From: Prinsepia uniflora
Lineage: Eukaryota; Streptophyta; Magnoliopsida; Rosales; Rosaceae
Assembly (NCBI GenBank): GCA_032719365.1
Contig: CM064871.1
Coordinates: forward strand, 31,903,566-31,967,565
Length of the DNA stretch: 64,000 nt
Reading direction: 5' to 3'
How positions within the stretch are numbered: the first letter of the stretch is position 1; each line of letters begins with the position of its first letter. Below the pieces are notes generated by a model. The model was not told where the DNA came from. It made no database searches and was given only the letters and a program-made list of their open reading frames with translations. Of this stretch, positions 23,520 to 34,199 are shown piece after piece. The translations under genes were made by a program, and so were the position numbers.

Positions 23520-23535
23520 ATTAAGTAGGGAAGGT
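23520..23535 (+). other. Polypurine tract before LTR A2
   Basis: TTAAGTAGGGAAGGT immediately precedes LTR A2, matching AAGGAGGGAAGGT before LTR A1. A purine-rich stretch here primes plus-strand DNA synthesis in LTR retrotransposons. Confidence 0.75.
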
Positions 23536-26500
23536 TGTAACGATCCGTCCCAAATTCCAGGATTAGATTAGTGACTAATTAATGGGTGATTAGCTGAGCG
23601 AAATCGAACGAACAATGCAAAATGACCGTTTTGCCCCTAGCGTGGGTAAAACGTTGACTTTTCATTCTGGAGGTCAAATGGACTTTGACCGATGACCATG
23701 ACGTAATTCGTGACGTCACGAGTTCATAGACAGGTGGCATGTTTAATTCCTACATTCGAGGAAGAAATTATGACGTTCGGAAGTTCAAGGGCAATTTAGT
23801 AATTCTAGTTAAAAGGGGCAAATAGTTGACTTTTTGACCGGGAGGTCCGATGGCCGAGGGCCAATGACTGTTACGTAGATCGGGATGATACGAATCCGTA
23901 GACAGGCAGCAAGTCGAATTCCGACGTTAGACGGCGAAGTTACGGTTCAAGGAGGTTTCGGGGTACTATTGTACGAATTAAAAGACGGATGTCATTTGGC
24001 AGCTAGTGGGCCCAGAAATTTTAAGGAGGCCCAATGGATGAGGGACAAGTGTCACCCATCCACTGGCCAACCTCATTCATTCATGCATTTTCCCCGTGCA
24101 TCGATCATTTCTTCATTTCAAACCCAAACAACCCGATCTCATTTCCTCTCCTCTATGCAACCCAAACCATTTCCTTTCCCCTTTGATCATCTTGGTGAGG
24201 CCCTGAGACTAAGACAAGGATGCTGGGATAGTGGTGGCCGGACAGGTGACGCCGCCGTGCACGGCTGAAGCCACAAACCCTAGAGGGTACACAGTGGGGT
24301 CCAAATTCCATTTTATTTCAATTTTTGCATTATGGTTGTTTTTGGATGATTAGGAAGTGGTTATTAGGTCCTTAGGATGTTCCGAAGGTGTTTTGGAAGG
24401 GGTTTCACGGTTGAGAAAGCCCTGGGAAAAACTTGGAACCATTTAACCGTGTGGTTCAAAATGGAACCATGGGATTTAGATGGTTTTGATTAGGTTTAGG
24501 GATTGGGTTGGATAGGAAACATGAAAATAGGAATTTAGGGATTGATTAGGGACAAAACGAACGAAAAATAAGGATTGTATGGGCTTGGAACGATCACGCC
24601 GGTCCAGGAAAACCGGCTGCACAGGAAACCAGTTAGGACGATTCTGGAGGTTGAAGATGAAGCGTACCCGGCGTGTGGGCTTCAAGGGCAGGGACTATCT
24701 AGGGCGCATGGGGGTGCGTACCTCACCTTTTGGGGAAGTGTTCAACACGTGAAATCTTCTATTCGATGTAACGAACATTTTGGGACTGGTTTCGTGTCGA
24801 TCCGACACCGTCCCGATAATGTTCGGGGCATCGGAAGGTTTAGGTTCGAGTTTTGAAATAGTTAAAAATACTGAAAAATTACGGGGCTTTAGTTGGAGGT
24901 TAATTAAGTAGTTAGTAACCTTCAACTACGATTTGGACAGGTTCGGGAGTCCCGGTGATGGTGATTGGCTCGGGAGAGCAGTATGACACGCAAATCGAGG
25001 CGGCAGCTCGGACGGTCTGTGAGTGGACCTTGTTTTCTAAATTAGTGCATGCATAAATGTTTATTATATGTTTTAATACATGTTTGGTAATGTCATGGGT
25101 GCATTTGGTTGTGGTTACGTATAGGCACGTATTTTGAGGTTTCGACCCTATACGGTGCCTATACGGGTATGTATTTCTTTATTGGTTTAAATGAAATGGA
25201 TTTGGATTTCAAAAGGATAAACTCGGGTATGAGACCCATTTGGTTTTGTCTCGGGCATATGACGCTATTGAAGACCTACAGGTCCGAGTCATGGTTGCGG
25301 CAGATGCTTGGTGCACGGCGACGGACGATGTGACGCTCGCCTCCGGATTGGGATGTATTCCTTCCGGAGAGTTCACGATGCACGATCTGTTGCCGGGTAG
25401 CCGAGGGAGGCTCGACTTTGGAGTGCTGACAGTTAGGATAGCGATCGGTGATGAGTGCACCATGACCTTGTGGTGGTCGCGTCGGTTGATTCGTTCACGG
25501 CGACATTCCAGGATTGAGGGCAGTCCTGGATGGATGGTTGCACACATCACTACGATCGGAGTCGTGACTGACCCTTAGATATTGGGCACGATGCCCAACT
25601 GATGCCATATGTTCGAGCACGAGACCCAGTTGTTTTACATTGATGATTTCGGGTCAGGGACCCTAAATGGATTTCCAAGTTCATGACGGTTTATGGAAGC
25701 CGGGCATGAACCCTAGAATGGTTATTGTGGTACATGACTGTTTATGGGAACCGGGCATGGAGGATTTTTTCTATATATATATATATATATATATATATGA
25801 ATGGCATTGATATTATGGATCATGACAGTTCAGGGGAACCGGGCATGAATGTTTATGTTATGTATATATATGTTCATATACCTTCCTTTACTTGTTCTAT
25901 CTCGTTCGGGGAGGGTAGTTTGCCTGGTTGGACCCCGGAGTAGTCACGGAGCACCGACTGAGTGGTGTCACCCCCCAGTTAGGTTCCTTACTCTCAGGAA
26001 GGCTATGGTTATTATAACCTCGGGTAGGGTTAATGGTCTACGGACATTGACCTTGACTTTGAGAAGACTCGGATTGAGACCCGGGTAGCACGCGCGTAGC
26101 TTTGGAAACCGTGACATGATTGGTTGTGTGACTTATATGTATATATGATATATCTGTTATGTGATATGTGATGTGCACAGGATTTGGGCAGTGGCCCGTG
26201 TACTTAGTTTCAGTATGGATTTGGTTTTGAGGCTGAGTCCTTTATGGATTTGGGCGGTGGCCCGTATAATTGATTTGATTATGGTTTTGGACTTAGTTCC
26301 CACAGATGGTTCCATTTGGTTAAATGGTTTTCGAATGCATGCATTCTTTTTAGTGAAGGGTAAAAATGTCTTTATGGAAATGCTTTTATAAACTCTTGTT
26401 TTGTCCACTCACAACTTTTAATGTTTTGACTGCCCTTCAGGTTGACAGCGGATGTGGACTGTAGATGAGACTGAGATATCACATACCTCCTCCGGAACCT

Positions 26501-26620
26501 GGCGTACTCTGGTAGCCCGAGAGGGCAAATGTTGGAAATATCCCTTGTTTGACACTTCGTGTCAGACTGGAGCAGGGTCATCCCGCGTTAATCCTGGGGG
26601 GATTGGGATGGGTCCTGTCA
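23536..26620 (+). repeat. LTR A2 (3.09 kb)
   Basis: Starts TGTAACGATCCGTCCC and ends GATGGGTCCTGTCA. Collinear with LTR A1 except that A1 has one extra 5' module of about 270 bases. It keeps the GGTCAAA / TTTGACC inverted repeat (23,672-23,690), the CGTGACGTCACG palindrome (23,709-23,720), CTGTGAGTGGAC (25,017-25,028) and GTCCACTCACA (26,403-26,413). The frame at 23,885-24,268 has a near-copy in A1 but no known domain; I do not call it a gene. Confidence 0.85.
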
Positions 26621-27632
26621 GACGGCCGCCGCCATGGACCGCGGCGAAAACCCAGGTAAACAGAGAACCCGAGTGTTTTCAAATTTGGTGGATTTGGTTT
26701 TGGACGTTGTCTCGAGTTCCTAATGATACTAACATGATCTAGGGACCTAAATGAGTCGAATAGGATTGATCTCGAGGACTGTGACGACCAGAATCGACGT
26801 CAAAGACTAGTTGCAGGTGGCCGGTTCATCCATGGTCCATAAAGGTGAGGTTTAGGATTCTTTTTAGGTTTTTGAAAGCATGATTTGATAGATAATAATA
26901 AGGCAAAGAGTTTAGGATTGAAAGGTTTGAAAATGGACTAAAAATGGAGGGATTAGAACGCTGAACCGTGATCGCCGGTTCGGGGTGGACCGGATTGAAC
27001 CGGACCGGTCTGGACTGGGTTTCTTAAGGTTGAAGAAGCTGAACAGTGATTGGCGTGTGGGCTCACGCACAGCCCTTTTGGGCTGCGCATGAGGGCGCAT
27101 GGTGGGCCTTTTGGGGAAGTGTTCAACATGTGAAATACTTTATTTGATGTAACGAACATTTTGGGACTGCTTTCGTGACGATCGGACACCGTCTTGACAA
27201 TGTTTGGGACATCGGAAGGTTTAGGTTCGAGATTTAAAATAGTTAAAAATTCGGGAAAATTATGGGACTTCAATGAGAGGTTAATAAAGTAGTTAGTAAC
27301 CCTCTAGATTGATTTGGATAGGTGTGGGGAGTCCCGGTGACGACGATTAGCCAGGTGAAGCTTACGGCACGCGAATCGAGGCGACAGCTTAGGACAGTCT
27401 GTGAGTGGACCTTGATTTCTAAACTGTGATGCATACATAAATGTTTTATATGGTTTATGATTATGATTCTATGATGATGATTTGGATGATTGTGGTTTAT
27501 ATGGTTCCACGAATTTCGAGGCGATTTACGTGCTTGCACATAAATCGAGGTTTTCAGTTTTTACACTGATTTTCCGTACTTATAGTTTTGGAAATGATTT
27601 CATAAATGGTTTTGGATTTGAAAAGGTAAACT

Positions 27633-27945
27633 GGGGTTTGAGACCCCTTTGTTTTGGAAATCCTCGGACTCGAAGTCCAGTTAGTAACGTTCTCGGGCCA
27701 GAGGCCCAATTGGCTCTTAAATTGATTTCGGATTTGGAAATATGGATTCGGGTGCGAGACCCATTTGATTTATGAACTGTCGGACTTGATGTCCATTTGA
27801 TTTAACAAGGAATCGTGTTGGAGGTCCAATTGGTTTATGAATCGGGCTCGGAGCCCAGTTGACTTACGTATCGGGCACGAGGGCCGTTTGGTTTACTATT
27901 CGGGCCGGAGGCCCAGTTTGTATGTGGATTTGGGCTTAGGGCCTA
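27633..27945 (+). repeat. Array of short covarying hairpins in LTR C
   Basis: About ten small hairpins in some 310 bases, each a 3-5 bp stem with a loop of 2-5 bases, usually preceded by C and followed by A. Stems seen: GGGGT/ACCCC (27,633-27,647), GGACT/AGTCC (27,666-27,678), GGGCC/GGCCC (27,695-27,707), GGGT/ACCC (27,750-27,762), GGAC/GTCC (27,782-27,794), TTGGA/TCCAA (27,818-27,829), GGGCT/AGCCC (27,844-27,856), a weak GGC/GCC (27,874-27,885), GGGCC/GGCCC (27,902-27,914) and GGC/GCC (27,933-27,943). Stem sequence changes while pairing is kept. Related single hairpins occur in LTRs A1, A2, B and D. Confidence 0.75.
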
Positions 27946-27991
27946 GTTATGTTTTAAGATTGTGATATCGGTTCAGGGACCCAGAAATGGA

Positions 27992-28141
27992 TTTATGGTT
28001 CATGACGGTTTATGGGGACCGGCATGAACCCTTGAAAGATTTTTATGGTTCATGATGGTTTATGGGGACCCGCATGAACCCCTGAAAGGTTTTTATGGTT
28101 CGTGATGGCTTATTGGGGCCGGGCATGAAACCTCGAAATGT
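27992..28141 (+). repeat. 50-bp tandem repeat x3 in LTR C
   Basis: Three consecutive copies with exact 50-base spacing (27,992; 28,042; 28,092), each with TTATGGTTC, a GGTTTATGGGG core and CATGAA. LTRs A1 and A2 have more diverged versions around 19,010-19,180 and 25,680-25,850. Confidence 0.85.
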
Positions 28142-29143
28142 TTTGAGAATGTTTTCAAAAGGTTTTTCGTATACCATCCTTTATATATGAATTTTCTCCT
28201 CCGGGGAGGGTCGTTGGCCTCGGTGGACCCCGGAGTAGTCACAGAGCACTGACTGAGTGGGGTCGCCCCCGTTGGGTTACTTTCTCTCAGAAAGGCTATG
28301 GATTATAACCTCAGGGAGGGTCATTAATCTACGAATATTGACCTGGGTGGACCTTGAGAGACTTGGGTTTGAGACTCCGGGTAGCACGCGCGTAGCTCTA
28401 GATACTGTGACAGGATTTGTTATATGAAATATATGATAAAAATGATTTCTTGGTTCTGCGAAATTATGTTTTATGATTGATAAATGGATTTGGGCTGAGA
28501 TCCCACATATGTTTATTATGTTCTAGCTTTCTGTAAATGGATTTGGGCAGGGGCCCGTATGATTATGGTTGTTTAAACATATGTGGTTGAGAAATGGTTT
28601 TTCTATGCATGCATGCTTTTTAGTGAAGGGCATAAAGGCCTTTTATAAAATGTGTTTTATGAACTATTGTTTTTTTATCCACCCGCAATCTTTCTGTTTT
28701 TAATGCCCTTCAGGTTGAATACGGTGCGGACTATGGCAGAGACCGAGACATCACATACCTCCTCCAGATCCTGGCGTACTCTGGAAGCCTTCGGGCTAAA
28801 GGTTCAAATTTTCCCTGGTCTGACACTCCGTGTCAGATGGGATCAGGAGCGTCCCTCGTTAATCCCGGGGGGATTGGGACGGGTCCTGACAATTTTCCTT
28901 AAGGTGTGAGTGCGAAGGGCCAAGAAACACAGAGAGTGGACACATGATTACAGAACGACCGTGAAGGTTTGAGCTTGGCTCAAGGCGTTCAGGTGAGTTT
29001 TCTCTGATTTAAGATCGTAGATCGGTTTCTGGGTAAGCTAGAAGTCTTTTGGTGAAAGAATGGTGAAGTTTGGTTAAGAAATTTCGATTCAGGTCGAGTG
29101 ACTCGGTTATTGGGTCGCAAGCTGAGCCGCTAGTGGTAGGAGA

Positions 29144-29360
29144 TGATGACGTGGTAGTCCACGTCATCACCGTGAAGCCACGTGACAACCTGTCTAGTGG
29201 ATTTCAGTGTCGATGTGGCCGAGGCTTACATCAGCACGACGTCATAGTAACGTCAGCAGGGACACGTGGCACTTATCAGGTGGTGCCATGTGGCAGTTTG
29301 TTAGAACTTGTTAGATGTTAGGCTGACATCAGCAATGATGTCAGTAGTGGCATCAGCGTT
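29144..29360 (+). promoter_or_regulatory. ACGT-core hairpin and TGACG motif cluster in LTR D
   Basis: TGATGACGTGG-TAGT-CCACGTCATCA (29,144-29,169) is a perfect 11-bp inverted repeat with a 4-base loop, both arms holding the bZIP target TGACGTGG. Within the next 200 bases come CCACGTGACA, GACGTCATAG, AACGTCAGCA, ACACGTGGCA, several GATGTCAG / CATCAGC repeats and a TTTGACC W-box. This looks like a promoter/enhancer part of the LTR; activity is inference. Confidence 0.5.
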
Positions 29361-30109
29361 GACCAAACTTTGACCGGTGCTTGTGGACTCGTGGGCATGA
29401 TTTTTAAGGTCAAATCGGTATTGTTCGAAAGGTTTCGACGTCCTGAATCCAATGGTGGTAGTTTCAAGTCAATCAGAGATCATTTGGTTGGTGATTCGGA
29501 AGTTTTTCTCCTCGAGAAGCATGTTCGGGACGTGTTTTCAGTTTCAAGGTTTTTGAGGGTTTATTGTATGGATTTATATAGATTTTTAGTGACCCTCAAG
29601 TATGACTTTGACAGGTCCGAACATCCCAGAGGCTTCATATGGGCTTACGAGTCATGGTTTGAGCAAACGGCGGTACGCGTGAATGGACTTTTATTTTCCT
29701 AACTCTATGCATGCATTTTTATATGGTTTTTATACGATTTATAATGAGAAGATCTTGATGGTTATTGATGTGCTGTTTATGTGGATTTTGGTAATATTAT
29801 TGTAATGACACGTTTTGCGAGGAAATTGGGTTTTTTATACTCTTGATCTTTACTGAGTTTTAGAAAATGGCTTATACTTGATATTTCATGGTTATATGAT
29901 TTTGATGGTGTTTCGTGGATGGTGATTTTACGTGATTTGTGGAATATTTAGATGGCTCGGTTTACGAGGTGTTGATTTACTTTGGGAATTGGGCTTAGGC
30001 CCGGGGTTTTGCTGTTTGATTTAGGTATTTGAATCTGGTTTAGATTATGGAGATGGAATTGATGTGAAATATGGTTATGTGATTCTGGGTACATGTGGTG
30101 TGATCGGAT

Positions 30110-30430
30110 TGCCGGATTATGCCTAGATGCTATATCCCTAGGCGGCCACTCAAATGATGTATCCGCTAATGGTTATGTTATGTGGTTGACGTCCAGATCT
30201 TGTATCCCTTGACGACCCCGCAAACGTTGTAGTCTTGCACGATTGGGTTATACGGTTGATAGTCAGACGCTGTATCCCTGGGTGGCCACTCAGTTACTGT
30301 ATCCCCGAGTGGGTAGGTGGTATGTTGGGCCACTGATAGTGCATGATGGGATAGATGGATTAACACCCGGATGTTGTATCCTCAGGTGGGCCCTCGTATG
30401 TTGTATCCCCAAGTGGCTTTGTGATTTGAT
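30110..30430 (+). repeat. Degenerate tandem repeats in LTR D
   Basis: Repeated pieces of the form TGTATCCCTGGGTGGCCACTC and TGTATCCCCAAGTGG, spaced about 25-50 bases, some with short inverted arms. It sits in the same part of the LTR as the hairpin arrays of the other copies. Confidence 0.55.
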
Positions 30431-31083
30431 GATTTTGTTTGTAGACATCGAGGATGGTTAGTCGATTTGATGGTTGGCTCATTACGATCAGCTGGTACAG
30501 TGTGATGGGCTCTGTGTGACTGGTATAATTGTGCATTAATTGATACACCGTGATTTTTCTGCCTATGCTCGGCTTAAAAGTATGTGCGTTGGTTTATGTG
30601 GGTTTACATTTGATAGTTGTTGGAACTATTAGATTTTCTAATTACTGCACGTATTTTGAGATTGTTATTTTAATGATAAATTTTCTAGATGCATAGTTTT
30701 ATTAAATGGAGGGAATTAGTATATTTTTGAACTATCTTTTCACAACTTTTATTTTGTCCACTCACTCTTTTTATTGGTTTTGGAACCCTCCAGGTTGATC
30801 GCAGACACGAGTTGTATGAAGGCTAAGGTATCACGGTGAGTGCGTACTCTGATTATTTTGGTTAGTATGTGGTAGTATCCCTGGTCAGACACGTGCTTAG
30901 GATTTAATTGAACGTAATAAGGTCTTTTTGAAAGGTCGTGTCAAACGGCAGCAAGTCCTCACACGCTAATCAAGGGTGATTATAGGGAGGGTCCTGCCAC
31001 AATCGGTCTGTCAATCCTTTTGAGGATGAATAAACATCCAGCTCGGTCGCTTCAGACACTTGGTTAAGGACAAGTGAGTCAGC

Positions 31084-33540
31084 TTCAACTTCAAGGAAAT
31101 CTCGGCCAGAGGTGAATTTGAGGTCAAAGGCCGAGGAAGAAAGATTTCTGCAAGATGAGCTTGATAAAGCTTTTGAGCAGATATTGGATAGGGCTGTCTT
31201 GGCTAGTGGTGAGGCCAAGCAGGTGGTGTTGGATATGGAATTGGTCGATTAGGCCGTGATCTTTAAGGGAATATTGGTAGGGTCCTCTCAGGAAACAAGG
31301 AAAAATTGAAAGGGAATGCCGATGAGGGGGCAATATCAGCCAGATAAATCCCAATACCTAGATTAGTTTTAACGGGTGTGTGCATGGCCTTCAAGTTGGC
31401 GGGGAAAGGTGAGCCGACTTGGGGCCACTTGAACTACCTGTATCAATTTTGAAGAGGTAAAACTGGGTGGGTCTACATTGAGTCAAAGGATAAGGAAAGC
31501 CAGGGGGCCCTTCATTTTGGGACATGTCGACCTCCTAAAAAATGTGGAAGCATTGGTTTGTTCTCTTATCGGGGGAATGGGAGGGTGCCCATTTGACCAA
31601 TGGTCATTAGAGGATACCGAGGACCTACCAGTCCGAAGGTGGGCCATGGGCCTTATTTCTTGTTTGGTCTGTCTAGGTCGGTAGAGTGTCTTTGATTATG
31701 TAAATGTTGTTGCTAATGTACTTGTTTTTTCTTTGCAGAAGTTTTCAAGTGTCCAAGACTGACTGATAAAGAAAAGGCCAACTATCTTGAACTCTTTGAG
31801 GGGTTAGACCGATTAGAGAGAAGTCAAGATTTCCTACGTTTTCCAAGCAACCTACTGAAGGACAGCTTGATACCCAAACTTCGTAATTATCTCGGCTAGT
31901 GTAGCCTTCAGTTTTGTCTATTTGCTTTGTTGTGTTTCGTTTTGTTGAAGTTTCTAATGGGTTTTCATTCGGTTAGCTTCTCCGAATTATATCTTAGCAG
32001 CGGTCGAACAATGTTCGAGGAGAATGGCCAAGATACAAGAAATAATGAAGCAAGCCAAAGAGGCCAAGGCACAAGCACAGAAGGCACGAGCCTCTGCCAA
32101 GGTAGACTACCGTCAGGTTTTGAAGGGTAAGGCTAGTGCTAAGGTGATGTCGAGGTTGATAATAGCCGATCTGACTGTGTAGGCCGAGGGAACGCCTGCT
32201 TTGGTTGGGGTAGATGCAGCAACAGGGAACCCCTTCAACCCTTCTTTCAGACATCCACAACCTAGATCAGTGCAAAGAAGGCCGAGAAGGCACCCGAGGA
32301 GGGTAGTGGCGGCTCCTTGCTCGTCATTGATGTTGATGATGTGGTCGAGGAGCGGTTGAGGATGATGGCCGAGGCGAGGCTAAAGAAGAAGAGGAAGTTG
32401 GCTGAGAGGCGGAAGGCGAAGCAGGCCGAGGAGCCGAAAGATCAGGTTCTGAAGAAGAAGTAGGCTGAAGTCCAAACCCTTGAGCTGGTTAAAGAGACAA
32501 TTATGCCTGGTTAGTTGTCCTTTTTGGCAGGCCGAAAGGTCCAAAAAATTTGAAAAAGCCTACACTCAACTCGTCCATCAAGTCTTTCTTTGTCAATGCT
32601 GAGGAGGAGCCAGACCTTGTCAAGACACATGAGGTGGACGATAGCTGGAGACATCTCACCACGACCTTCCGCTCTTCTTATCTGGGCTTCTTAAACACAG
32701 TGGTTTAGGGGTCCCAATACAAGTTGGGTGAGATTGCTAAGCTCAAGTCGAGGGATTTTGCAGATCGATGGGATAAGACGATGCGTCTTGGGGCGCATGT
32801 CCGTGTTTTTCGACCTTTGGTTTGATCTTGTTATTTTTCTAGTTGTGCGAGTGTATCTGACTCGACATGTGTATCTTATAGTTTCTCGGTGAGATCTTCT
32901 CGACCTTTCGGCATGGCAATAATATTCGGCAGCAAGCGCTAGTTTTGAAAAGGAATTTGGACAGCAAGGAGCACATCCTATCCGACAATCAAAGGCTCTT
33001 CAATTAAGAATTAGATGCCAAGGGAAAGCTAGAGCTCAAGATTAAGGAATTAGAGCTGAAGGTGGCTGCACAGGTCGAGGAGGCAAAGCTGAAGGCAAAG
33101 AAGTTGGAGGATTTGAAAGCTCGGGAGGGTGATCTAGAGTCGGCCAATGCCAAGCTGGCCAAGTAGTTGGTCTCGGCTAAGAAGGTCGGCATTGAAGAGT
33201 TCAAGGCCTCCAAGGAGTATGAGAAGACCTTCATGAAGTTTGGGGCATCCTTGGAGGATAATTTCTACAAAAATATTCTCCTGTCGAATACCGGATTACC
33301 GATTGCCTTTCCATGGCTGAAGTCCCCTCCCAGGTTAGAGGATTACTTAGATGAGAAAGGGAATCCTCTACCTGATGTTCCTGATGAGGAGCTGCATTCT
33401 AAGGAATTGGACGAAGAGCTAGAGGCCAAGCATGGGGAGGGACTATAGGCTGAGGATGAAGGCCAAGAGGAAGAGGTCTAAGATCAAGATGCCGAAGGGA
33501 AAGAAAGAGAGCAGGGTGAAGCGAGAAACCAGTAGATTAG
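31084..33540 (+). pseudogene. Antisense extra ORF of the Tat-like element (putative gypsy-type transposon protein)
   Basis: A degenerate plus-strand gene lying downstream of pol but in opposite direction. Pieces in order: an acidic/charged start (31,084-31,250), a region with KRGKTGWVYIESK (31,440-31,500) and FSYRGNGR typical of the domain named putative gypsy type transposon (Transposase_28), a leucine-rich piece (31,760-31,900), lysine/glutamate coiled coil (32,020-32,460 and 33,000-33,170), then a conserved tail at 33,167-33,448 (YLDEKGNPLPDVPDEEL). Intron-like gaps end in TTTGCAG near 31,738 and TTAGCAG near 31,999. Several in-frame stops make it dead. Antisense ORFs in this position are known in plant Tat elements; their role is unknown. 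Confidence 0.7.
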
Positions 33541-34199
33541 GAATGTTGTTTTTGTTATATGGGGAATGTCCCAAGTTTTATTGAATCGTCCTTGAACCAT
33601 GTTGTAATTGAACCTTTAGCTATCAATGAATAAGTTTGTTTGCTTCAAAAAGATTTTTCAAGTGTCTATTTTTCGATTTAATGTGAACATGTGTGTAGGC
33701 TGGTGACCGGTCTGATCCAGATGATCGAGGTTGATCAAAAGTTCAGATAACCTTACGTAACCAAGTGTTTAGGCTGAAGCTTAAATGGATTATCAGTATA
33801 GAAGTAGGATATGACCGAAAACACTGGCCCATTAGTGAGGTTGGGATCGGTTTGTTAAAGATTTGTTGGTCGATTACATTAATATGGTTTGGCCGAGCAA
33901 CAATGACTTGATAAAAGAAGAAAATGGTAGGCATTTCCCAAGGTGGACCTAGGTTTAGGCCGAGGATGGGTGCCTAGGAATGTGCTTTGATTTTAGATCA
34001 ACAGAGGTGGGAGTAAGGTCGAAGTTGGTGTGGAGGAGTGCTTGGAGGGTGTTCGGCTAGGTCAGGCCGAGAGTAACATATATGTACCAGATGTTAAAAG
34101 TTTTATTCATATAGATATGCTGGGGATGTCAGGATTGAATACAAAAGTTTGGCCATGAGCCTCTCACCTTACGGTGTTTTAACATTATTTTACCGATAG
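33541..34199. other. Spacer between antisense ORF and pol, no coding signal
   Basis: About 660 bases without a supported gene. Short frames only. A possible polyadenylation-type AATAAG near 33,631 follows the antisense ORF. The spacer belongs to the Tat-like element by position. Confidence 0.5.

Larger units (their letters stand above)
19957..23535 (+). other. Internal region of the giant-LTR element, largely non-coding
   Basis: Begins with the primer site and ends with AAGTAGGGAAGGT before LTR A2. Apart from a faint gag at about 21,080-21,510 I see no pol domains. The longest frame (21,888-22,157) has no recognisable motif. The 3' third (22,261 onward) is shared with 15,900-16,603. At 3.6 kb it is short for a full Tekay-type internal region. 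Confidence 0.65.
16604..26620 (+). mobile_element. Chromovirus-derived element with giant LTRs and almost no coding capacity
   Basis: LTR A1 (16,604-19,956), primer site (19,960), a 3.6-kb internal region (19,957-23,535), a polypurine tract and LTR A2 (23,536-26,620). The LTRs differ at about 15 of roughly 310 bases counted by eye in one block (17,326 against 23,998), and A1 has an extra module of about 270 bases near its 5' end. The internal region has a faint gag but no readable protease, RT or integrase. This resembles non-autonomous large retrotransposon derivatives, or a heavily deleted Tekay-like element. No flanking target duplication is visible. Confidence 0.75.
26621..28891 (+). repeat. 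5'-truncated chromovirus LTR, copy C
   Basis: Picks up abruptly inside the LTR (its start corresponds to about 17,585 of LTR A1) and continues collinearly through GTAACGAACATTTTGGGAC (27,149), CTGTGAGTGGAC (27,399-27,410), a hairpin array, a 50-bp tandem repeat, a degenerate ATCCACCCGCA box (28,677) and the terminal GGGACGGGTCCTGACA. About 1 kb of the LTR 5' end is missing, and the break lies exactly at the last base of LTR A2. Confidence 0.75.
28892..30998 (+). repeat. 5'-truncated chromovirus LTR, copy D
   Basis: Ends GGAGGGTCCTGCCA at 30,998 and shares its last 250 bases with the LTR end at 11,290-11,558. It has GTGAATGGAC (29,680-29,689) and GTCCACTCAC (30,756-30,765), the diverged form of the conserved inverted pair. 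The usual TGTAACGACCCG start is absent: the copy begins abruptly after the last base of LTR C. On its right it joins the Tat-like element inside that element's antisense ORF region, without a visible target duplication. Confidence 0.7.

Noticed and set aside
23885..24268. A 127-codon open frame, with a 99-codon near-copy at 17,309-17,608
   Set aside because: Both lie at the same place in the two LTRs of one element, match no domain, and the shared frame simply follows from LTR sequence identity.
27633..28141. Hairpin array and 50-bp repeats considered as a CRISPR-like array
   Set aside because: Repeats are not identical, spacers are not unique inserts, there are no cas genes, and the host is a plant; they are internal LTR repeats.
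29370..29702. 110-codon frame in LTR D
   Set aside because: No recognisable domain, and it lies within the LTR between motif clusters; the corresponding region of other LTRs is not open.
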